This document shows positions 6,381 through 12,194 of a stretch of 17,727 nt of DNA, piece by piece; the stretch's first letter is position 1; every line of letters begins with the position of its first letter. The translations under genes were made by a program, and so were the position numbers. Source of the stretch: CAZQKE01 sp964593865 (lineage in GTDB: Bacteria; Chloroflexota; Anaerolineae; JAAYZQ01); the NCBI GenBank assembly GCA_964593865.1, contig CAZQKE010000131.1:1-17727 (forward strand), in the 5' to 3' direction. Under the pieces are notes generated by a model. That model saw only the letters and a program-made list of their open reading frames with translations, did no database searches and was not told the origin of the DNA.

Positions 6381-7088
6381 ATGACCGGGCGGATGACAGA
6401 GCACGAGCTACGGCGGGAGATGGTCCGCATCGGGCGGCTGATGTGGGAACGGGGGTATGTCGCTGCCACCGACGGCAACCTTTCGGCCCGGCTGGGCCGG
6501 GACCGCATCCTGGTCACACCCAGCGGAGCGAGCAAGGGCTTTCTCTCCGCCGACGACCTGGTGGTCATCCGGCCCGACGGCGAGCCGCTGGGCGGCTACC
6601 GGGGCCGGGGGCGACGACCCTCATCCGAAATCGCCATGCACCTGGCGGTCTATGAACAACGGCCCGACGTGTGGGCGGTGATCCACGCCCACCCGCCCCT
6701 GGCCGTCGCCTTTAGCATCGCCGGGGAGTCGCTGGCCCGCTGCGTGCTGCCGGAAGTGATCGTCACCCTGGGGGCCATCCCCACTACCGACTATGCCACA
6801 CCGGGCACAGCCGAGGTCCCCGCCAGCATCCGCGAGGCCATCGCCGAGTACGACGCCCTCATCCTGGCCCATCACGGCACGCTGACGGTGGGGGTCACCC
6901 TGTGGGAAGCCTACTTGCGGCTGGAAAAGGTAGAACACACGGCCCAGATCACCCTGGCCGCCCGCCAACTTGGCCGGGTGAACACCCTGCCACCGGAGGC
7001 AGTGGACAAACTGATCGCCAAGCGCAACACCCTGTTGCAACAGATCGGTCGGCAAGTATGCGAAACATGCACCGTCTGCACACCATGA
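6381..7088 (+). CDS. fucA: Class II aldolase, L-fuculose-phosphate aldolase type
   Basis: A 235-aa class II aldolase/adducin-family protein. Visible active-site residues are E83 (SSEIAMHLAVY), H102 and H104 (IHAHPPLAVA) and H165 (AHHGTLTVG), the zinc ligands and acid/base set of FucA. The GNLSAR and TPSGASKG phosphate-loop motifs are at 32-38 and 46-53. FucA splits fuculose-1-phosphate into lactaldehyde and dihydroxyacetone phosphate; in PVM and some glycyl-radical metabolosomes the aldehyde is handled within the shell. Here it closes the BMC part of the operon, so a sugar-phosphate substrate is likely, although the exact sugar cannot be read. The C-terminal tail has C227, C230 and C233 (CETCTVC), which is unusual. 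ATG 6381 is 3 bp after the MetE-like stop; ATG 6393 is an alternative. Confidence 0.87.
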   Translation: MTGRMTEHELRREMVRIGRLMWERGYVAATDGNLSARLGRDRILVTPSGASKGFLSADDLVVIRPDGEPLGGYRGRGRRPSSEIAMHLAVYEQRPDVWAVIHAHPPLAVAFSIAGESLARCVLPEVIVTLGAIPTTDYATPGTAEVPASIREAIAEYDALILAHHGTLTVGVTLWEAYLRLEKVEHTAQITLAARQLGRVNTLPPEAVDKLIAKRNTLLQQIGRQVCETCTVCTP

Positions 7089-7098
7089 GAGGGAACCT

Positions 7099-8106
7099 AT
7101 GGAAACCATAGCCAATCCTCACGACCGCTTTTTCAAGCAACTGTTTTCTCGCCAGGAAGCCGCCCGTGACTTTATGCGCTATTACCTGCCCGCCGAAGTA
7201 GCCGAATCGTTGGATCTGGACTCGCTGGCATTGCGCAAGGATTCGTTCATAGACGGAGATCTACAAGAGCACTTTTCCGACCTGTTGTACGAAGTAGACC
7301 TACGGAGCGGAGGTGGAGCCTACATCTATGTCCTTTTCGAGCACAAAAGTTACCCGGAGAGACTGATCGCCTTCCACCTGCTGCGCTACATGGTCAAGGC
7401 ATGGGAGCAAGCCCTCAAGGAGCGGCTAGAACTGGTTCCCATCCTACCCGTAGTGGTGTACCACGGGGCTTCCCCGTGGCGCGTATCACCCTACCTGAGC
7501 GACCTGGTGAAAACACCGGAAACACTGACTCCCTTCGTGCCGAATTACCGCTACTGGCTGTGCGATCTGTCGCGCTACAGTGATGAGGAGATCAGAGGTG
7601 AAGTTGTACTGCGTGCAGGGCTGCTGTTGCTCAAGTATATCCTGAGCGACGAAATCGGAGAACGGTACAGGGAGATCCTGGCCTTGTTCCGGGGCCTGTC
7701 GGATAGTCGGACGGCATTAGAGTACCTGGAGACGATGCTGCGCTATCTTTCCGGGGCCACGGATCAGATCACCAGTGCGGATCTACAGGAAACGGTAGAA
7801 GAGGTTTTTCCAGAAGGAGGTGGCGAACTGATGATGACTATAGCGAGAGAATGGTTAGAACAAGGCAGACAGCAGGGCCGCCTGGAAGGGTTGCAAGAAG
7901 GATTGCAGGAGGGAATGCAAGAAGGATTGAAGAAGGGAATGCTGGCCGGGATCAAGGTTGGTCTGGACATCCGTTTCGGTTTAGAAGGGCTGCGACTGCT
8001 ACCCGAGATCGCCAAGATCGAAGACATAGACGTTTTACAAACGGTCCAGGAGGCACTCAAAACGGTCAACTCACCGGATGAACTGCGCCTCATCTACCAA
8101 AACTGA
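7099..8106 (+). CDS. Rpn-family recombination-promoting nuclease (PD-(D/E)XK)
   Basis: A 335-aa protein of the Rpn/YhgA-like group (once called putative transposase). It starts NPHDRFFKQLFSRQEAARDF, a family signature. The nuclease core has D after HFS in HFSDLLYEV (about 54-62) and the E-x-K pair in VLFEHKSYP (about 76-84), then VVVYHG at about 119-124. Family members are DNA endonucleases that raise recA-independent recombination and may act in phage defence or mobility. The C-terminal part has four-residue QEG/GMQ-type repeats (coding 7865-7945), usual for the family. GAGAGGGAACCT precedes ATG 7099. It lies 10 bp after the aldolase gene, so it may be read from the BMC operon, but it probably has no role in the shell. 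It is the third accessory insertion in this stretch. Confidence 0.85.
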   Translation: METIANPHDRFFKQLFSRQEAARDFMRYYLPAEVAESLDLDSLALRKDSFIDGDLQEHFSDLLYEVDLRSGGGAYIYVLFEHKSYPERLIAFHLLRYMVKAWEQALKERLELVPILPVVVYHGASPWRVSPYLSDLVKTPETLTPFVPNYRYWLCDLSRYSDEEIRGEVVLRAGLLLLKYILSDEIGERYREILALFRGLSDSRTALEYLETMLRYLSGATDQITSADLQETVEEVFPEGGGELMMTIAREWLEQGRQQGRLEGLQEGLQEGMQEGLKKGMLAGIKVGLDIRFGLEGLRLLPEIAKIEDIDVLQTVQEALKTVNSPDELRLIYQN

Positions 8107-8130
8107 CAAATCTTGAAGGAGACCGAGAAT

Positions 8131-9201
8131 ATGAAAGGATTGATTCTGAGCGGCGGCAAGGGAACCCGCCTCTACCCCATCACCTACACCAGCGCCAAGC
8201 AGCTGGTCCCGGTGGCCAACAAACCGGTTCTGTTCCGCGTCATTGAGGCCATCCGCGACGCAGGCATTGACGACATCGGCATCGTCGTCGGCGACACCGC
8301 CGAGGAGATCAAAGCCGCCGTCGGCAAAGGACGGCGTTGGGGCGTCAAAATCACCTACATCCACCAGGAAGCGCCCCTGGGCCTGGCCCACGCCGTCAAG
8401 GTCAGCCGCGAATTTTTGGGCGACGACCGCTTTGTCATGTTCCTGGGCGACAACGTCATCGAAGGGGGCATTTCGGGCCTGATCCGCGAGTTCGAAAGCA
8501 GCGACTATGACTGCCAGATCGTGCTCACCCCCGTTGCCCATCCGGAACGTTACGGCGTGGCCGAACTAGACCCCGAAACGCGGCGCGTCATTCGCCTGGT
8601 GGAAAAACCCCGCCATCCCCCCAGCAACCTGATCCTGGTGGGAATCTACATGTTCAACCATCGCATCTGGGAAGCGGTGGAGGCCATCAAACCTTCCTGG
8701 CGGGGCGAATTGGAGATCACCGACGCCATCCAGTACCTGGTGGACAAGGGTTACCACGTCCACCCCTACATCCACCGCGGCTGGTGGATCGACACCGGCG
8801 AGCCGGGCGAGATGCTACAGGCCAATGACTTGGTGCTGGATGAAATTGAACACCGCATCGAAGGCTATGTGGACCGCGATTCCCAGATCAACGGCAAGGT
8901 AACCGTGGAAAAAGGAGCCGAGATCATCAACAGCCGCATCCGCGGACCGGCCATCATCGGCGAAGACACCCGCGTCGTCAATTCCTACATCGGGCCGTTT
9001 ACCTCCATCTACCACCACGTCCTCATTGAGAACAGCGAAATTGAACACTGCATCATCTTGGAACACAGCCAGATCCTGGACATCCCCTACCGCATTGAGG
9101 ACAGTCTGATCGGGCGTTACGCCCAGATCACCCGTTCGCCCATCAAGCCCAAAGCCCTCAAGATGACATTGGGAGACCACAGTCACGTGGGGATTTTGTA
9201 G
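8131..9201 (+). CDS. rfbA: Glucose-1-phosphate thymidylyltransferase, long type
   Basis: A 356-aa nucleotidyltransferase that makes dTDP-glucose from glucose-1-phosphate and dTTP, the first step to dTDP-rhamnose and related sugars. The N-terminus has LSGGKGTRLYP (residues 6-16), later FLGDNVIEGG with the metal aspartate, VEKP and RGWWIDTGEPGEML. From about residue 245 there is a left-handed beta-helix tail with hexapeptide-like repeats, as in the long RmlA form found in Chloroflexota, actinobacteria and archaea, and not in the about 290-aa RmlA. ATG 8131 follows GAAGGAGACC; the upstream TTG 8113 lies in that site and is rejected. It is 24 bp after the Rpn gene. No other rhamnose genes are in the window. 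Confidence 0.9.
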   Translation: MKGLILSGGKGTRLYPITYTSAKQLVPVANKPVLFRVIEAIRDAGIDDIGIVVGDTAEEIKAAVGKGRRWGVKITYIHQEAPLGLAHAVKVSREFLGDDRFVMFLGDNVIEGGISGLIREFESSDYDCQIVLTPVAHPERYGVAELDPETRRVIRLVEKPRHPPSNLILVGIYMFNHRIWEAVEAIKPSWRGELEITDAIQYLVDKGYHVHPYIHRGWWIDTGEPGEMLQANDLVLDEIEHRIEGYVDRDSQINGKVTVEKGAEIINSRIRGPAIIGEDTRVVNSYIGPFTSIYHHVLIENSEIEHCIILEHSQILDIPYRIEDSLIGRYAQITRSPIKPKALKMTLGDHSHVGIL

Positions 9202-9227
9202 CAAATAGAAAGAGAGGAGGTGAGATT

Positions 9228-9320
9228 GTGGGTTCCGTCAAAAAATGGCGCAAGAAAAAAGCATCCAAGCACAAACACCGCAAGATGCTGAAAAAGACCC
9301 GCTGGCAGCGGCGCAAATAA
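9228..9320 (+). CDS. bS22/AURKAIP1-COX24-like small basic ribosomal peptide
   Basis: A 30-codon gene. It begins MGSVKKWRKKKASK, continues HKHRKMLKKTRWQRRK and ends there. More than half of the residues are Lys, Arg or His. It matches the bacterial AURKAIP1/COX24-domain peptides, known in mycobacteria as ribosomal protein bS22, which start MGSVIKKRRKRM and end TRxQRRK. The GTG start at 9228 is preceded by a strong AGAGAGGAGGTGA (9211-9223). It follows rfbA by 26 bp. In characterised ribosomes the peptide sits in the small subunit near the decoding region. The trailing LGK found in many homologues is missing here. The call rests on the pattern and the strong ribosome-binding site. Confidence 0.85.
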   Translation: MGSVKKWRKKKASKHKHRKMLKKTRWQRRK

Positions 9321-9379
9321 GAGACCGATCCCCTCGTGGGTGCATCGCCCGTGGGAAGGTTGAGAACAGGATGTGAAAA

Positions 9380-10531
9380 ATGGCAGAGACGCTGCCCTTG
9401 CTGATCATGACCGGAGCCGGTGAGGGGAGCGAACCGGAGCGGATGGTCAACGGTGCGCGCCAGGCCGCCACGTTGGACCTGGTGGAGCGGGCCTTGACCG
9501 TCCCGGAGTTGCGGCCCATCGTCGTGGCGACCAACGCCCCGGCCCTGGCCGAGGCGTTGGCTGCCTTCCCCGTACAGGTGGACCTGGATCCGCCGGACCG
9601 TCCTTTCCACTTTGGGCAGCGTCTGCTTGAGCTGCTCACCCGCTACGGGATGGACCGCTGCTTCTACATGGGGGGCGGGGCCGCCCCTTTGCTGCCCGCC
9701 TCTCAGCTGGCGGTCGTGGCCGAAATGATGTGCTCCGCCGACAACCTGCTGGTCACCAACAACTTTTACTCATCCGACTTTGTCGCCTTCAGCCCAACGG
9801 CGGTGTTGCAGGACTACCCCTTGCCGGAGAACGACAACGAGCTGGCCTGGCTGCTGGGGGAGCATGTGGGCTTGACGGCTCACGAATTGCCCCGCACCAG
9901 CGCAACCCAGTTCGACGTGGACACCCCGGCAGACCTGTTGGTCCTGACCATGCACCCGGAAGTCGGGCCGCACACCAAAGCCTATCTCGCCGGTTTACAC
10001 CTGGACACATCGCCTTTGGAAGAGGCGTTGCCGTTGATGTGCGACCGCGACGCCACGATCATCGTCGCCGGGCGGATCAGCGGGGCAACCATGCGCTACC
10101 TAGAGCGGGAGACGGCGTGCAACACCCGCATCTTTTCCGAAGAGCGGGGGATGCGGGCCAGCGGTCGTCAGGCGCGGGGGGAGGTGCGCAGCCTGTTGGG
10201 CTACTACCTGGAAGCCGTCGGCCCCGCGCGCTTTTTCGAAACGCTGGCAACGATGGGCCAGGCGATCTTTTTGGACAACCGCGTGATCATGGCCCACCGC
10301 CGCCTCTGGCCTTCGGCCGCCGACCGCTTCTATTCCGACCTGCGCCGACCGGAATGCATCACCGACTCCTTTGTCCGGGAGTTGACCGAAGCGGCCATGG
10401 CCGCACCGGTCCCCGTAGTGATGGGTGGGCACGCCTTGGTAGCGGGAGGCATGTACGTCTTGGTGGAGGCAGCTTGGGCGCGAGGGCACGACGTGCCCCG
10501 GCGAGTTGTCCCCCAGGTTGTGGAAAGGTGA
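9380..10531 (+). CDS. Nucleotidyltransferase-like protein of unknown role
   Basis: A 383-aa protein. The first about 200 residues look like a GT-A nucleotidyltransferase fold of the MobA/CofC kind: PLLIMTGAGEG near the start, RPIVVATNAPALAEAL, CFYMGGGAAPLLPASQ (113-128), NLLVTNNFYSSDF (140-152), and QFDVDTPADLLVL near residue 180, which resembles the DIDTPEDL end of such domains. The usual glycine-rich GGxGTR loop is degenerate, so the enzyme may use a different substrate or be non-catalytic. The second half (about 200-375) has IIVAGRISGATMRYLE and a Gly/Ala-rich PVVMGGHALVAGGMYVLVEA. I do not recognise that half. ATG 9380 follows AGGATGTGA. The response regulator gene begins 4 bp after its stop. 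Confidence 0.8.
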   Translation: MAETLPLLIMTGAGEGSEPERMVNGARQAATLDLVERALTVPELRPIVVATNAPALAEALAAFPVQVDLDPPDRPFHFGQRLLELLTRYGMDRCFYMGGGAAPLLPASQLAVVAEMMCSADNLLVTNNFYSSDFVAFSPTAVLQDYPLPENDNELAWLLGEHVGLTAHELPRTSATQFDVDTPADLLVLTMHPEVGPHTKAYLAGLHLDTSPLEEALPLMCDRDATIIVAGRISGATMRYLERETACNTRIFSEERGMRASGRQARGEVRSLLGYYLEAVGPARFFETLATMGQAIFLDNRVIMAHRRLWPSAADRFYSDLRRPECITDSFVRELTEAAMAAPVPVVMGGHALVAGGMYVLVEAAWARGHDVPRRVVPQVVER

Positions 10532-10535
10532 CGGG

Positions 10536-10985
10536 ATGAATCGGGAAGAAGCAGGGAAAAAAGGCCGGATTTTCATCGCCGATGACGAAGTGGAGGTAAT
10601 CGATCTGGTGCAGATGGCCCTCGGAATGGAGGGCTATGAAGTGCTGTCGGCGCTCAACGGAGAGGACGCACTGGCCCAGATCCGTGAGCAAAAGCCGGAC
10701 CTGGTGCTGCTGGACGTGCACATGCCCAAGATGAACGGTCTGGACGTGCTCACCCACCTGCAGGACGATCCGGCTACGGCCCGGATTCCGATCATCGTGC
10801 TGAGCGTGGCGACCACCTACCCCGATGTACAGAAAGCGTTGCAGCGGGGGGCGGTAGCCTATCTGCCCAAACCGTTCGGCATCCGTGAGATGTCACGCCA
10901 GGTGGCCCGCATCTTGGCGATGGATGAGGCACAGCGCGAGGCATACCGCCGGCAGGCCCTCACCAGTCTGGGGGCAACCTGGTAG
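10536..10985 (+). CDS. Single-domain response regulator
   Basis: A 149-aa protein that is only a receiver domain. It has the acidic pair D16/D17 (FIADDEVEV), phospho-acceptor D60 (VLLDVHMPKMNG), S90 in the conserved Thr/Ser position (IIVLSVAT) and K112 in YLPKP. No output domain follows; the last about 25 residues are a charged helix. ATG 10536 follows GGAAAGGTGACGGG and is preferred to an upstream TTG. It lies 4 bp after the nucleotidyltransferase-like gene, so the two are probably co-transcribed. Its kinase partner cannot be assigned from the sequence; the kinases at 12195-16946 are on the other strand. Confidence 0.92.
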   Translation: MNREEAGKKGRIFIADDEVEVIDLVQMALGMEGYEVLSALNGEDALAQIREQKPDLVLLDVHMPKMNGLDVLTHLQDDPATARIPIIVLSVATTYPDVQKALQRGAVAYLPKPFGIREMSRQVARILAMDEAQREAYRRQALTSLGATW

Positions 10986-11002
10986 CGGAAAACTCCCGAC
11001 GA

Positions 11003-11692
11003 TCAAAGACCCGAGTCACCGGCCCCGGCGATCACCAGCGTAAACTCGCCGCGCGGCTTACGGTGACGATAGTAGGCCAGCAGCTCCACAGCCGTCCCGC
11101 GCCGCACCTGCTCATGGAGCTTGGTCAGCTCGCCGACGACGGCCAGGGGCCGTGCGCCGAACAGTTCGGCCAGGTCGGCCAGCGTGTCCGGCAGGCGGTG
11201 GGGCGATTCGTAGGCAACCAGGGCAAAAGGGTGTGTTACCAGCGGGGCCAGCAGCGCGCGGCGGGCGGCGGCGGTGCGCGGCAGAAAGCCGAGAAAGATA
11301 AACCGCTCCGCGGGGATTCCGGCAACGCTCAGTGCGGCGTTCAAGGCGGTGGGGCCGGGCACGACCTGCACCGGCAACCCTTGCTCCAGCACGGCGGCGA
11401 TCAGCTCATAGCCGGGGTCGGACAGGCCGGGCATCCCCGCCTCAGAGACCAGGGCCACATCCCCTTCGGCCAGGGCTGCGAGCACGGCGGCCAGACGCTG
11501 CCGTTTTTTGCGCCCATAAGCATCGGTGTAACGCCGCATCGGCGTCGAAAGGCCGTAGTGCGCCAGCAGACGTTGGGTGCGGGCCGGGTTCTCGGCGGCA
11601 ATGAGGGAGACCCGGCCCAACACCTCCAACGCGCGGGGGCTGATGTCCTCTAGGTTGCCGATGGGTGTACCGACGACGTAAAGCGTGCCCAT
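11003..11692 (-). CDS. rsmI: RsmI, 16S rRNA (cytidine-1402 2'-O)-methyltransferase, short form
   Basis: A 229-aa SAM-dependent enzyme of the tetrapyrrole-methylase fold. It methylates the ribose of C1402 in 16S rRNA, next to the decoding centre. Seen: LYVVGTPIGNLEDISPRAL (4-22), SEAGMPGLSDPGYELI (about 84-99), VVPGPTALNAALSVAGIP, FLGFLPR, YESPHRLPDTL and GELTKLHEQVRRG, ending RGEFTLVIAG. Two differences stand out. The usual AEDTRxT motif reads AENPART, and SDAGTPG reads SEAGMPG. The C-terminal domain of the about 280-aa E. coli form is absent, as in many short homologues. GGAGGGA precedes the start, and a promoter is visible at 11717-11745. It converges with the response regulator gene, 17 bp apart. 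Confidence 0.92.
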   Translation of the reverse strand: MGTLYVVGTPIGNLEDISPRALEVLGRVSLIAAENPARTQRLLAHYGLSTPMRRYTDAYGRKKRQRLAAVLAALAEGDVALVSEAGMPGLSDPGYELIAAVLEQGLPVQVVPGPTALNAALSVAGIPAERFIFLGFLPRTAAARRALLAPLVTHPFALVAYESPHRLPDTLADLAELFGARPLAVVGELTKLHEQVRRGTAVELLAYYRHRKPRGEFTLVIAGAGDSGL

Positions 11693-11716
11693 GGGGTCCC
11701 TCCGGTCTCTTTCTGC

Positions 11717-11745
11717 ATTATAGCACGACCGTTCCTTGCAGGCAA
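11717..11745 (-). promoter_or_regulatory. Sigma-70-like promoter for rsmI
   Basis: Read on the minus strand, TTGCCT (11740-11745) and a perfect TATAAT (11717-11722) are separated by 17 bp. The -10 lies 25 bp upstream of the rsmI start codon. The -35 region overlaps a small palindrome CTTGCAGGCAAG. The call is by pattern only. Confidence 0.6.
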
Positions 11746-11868
11746 GCGTGCAACCTTTGGCCCGCCGGGACGTAAGGGATGGTGAGGCAAGGGGGCGAAC
11801 GCAGTTCTATGACTGCCCGGCCCACCGTGCGCGAAATGGAAATCCCGTCATCTGTAAGGAGAGAAAAA

Positions 11869-12180
11869 ATGAGCGAGGAAGAAAAGGTTGAAGCAGGGCA
11901 AACGACCGACACAGAGGAACAAGCAGAGCGGGTGACAATGACCGAGGAGATCAAAGTACAGGCACAGGACCTATTCCAGATCATCAACGACATCATCCGC
12001 GAGGGAACGGCCAAGCGGATCACCGTCCTGCGCAACGACCGGGTACTGCTGGACATCCCTCTGGTGTTCGGCCTGGCTGCCAGTGTAGTCTTGGCCGTAC
12101 AAATGCCGCTTCTGTCGGCGTTGGTGGCCGTGGGGGCCTTGTTCGGCGGCTGCACCGTCCGCATAGAACGGGAAGAATAA
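11869..12180 (+). CDS. DUF4342-type small membrane protein
   Basis: A 103-aa protein read from ATG 11869, which follows GTAAGGAGAG; an in-frame GTG farther up at 11779 has no such site. The first about 25 residues are acidic and low-complexity. Residues about 26-66 (TEEIKVQAQDLFQIINDIIREG, then KRITVLRNDRVLLDIPL) match the DUF4342 pattern, and residues about 64-94 are hydrophobic, enough for one or two membrane passes. The end is charged. The function of the family is unknown; some homologues carry a UBA-like helix at the N-terminal side of the domain. It is divergent from rsmI and followed after 20 bp by a strong terminator, so it is probably transcribed alone. Confidence 0.8.
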   Translation: MSEEEKVEAGQTTDTEEQAERVTMTEEIKVQAQDLFQIINDIIREGTAKRITVLRNDRVLLDIPLVFGLAASVVLAVQMPLLSALVAVGALFGGCTVRIEREE

Positions 12181-12194
12181 CCACAGCCCGGCCA

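Noticed and set aside
7099..8106. Insertion sequence transposase
   Set aside because: The family was once called a transposase, but the motifs are of a PD-(D/E)XK nuclease, and no terminal inverted repeats or target duplications were seen.
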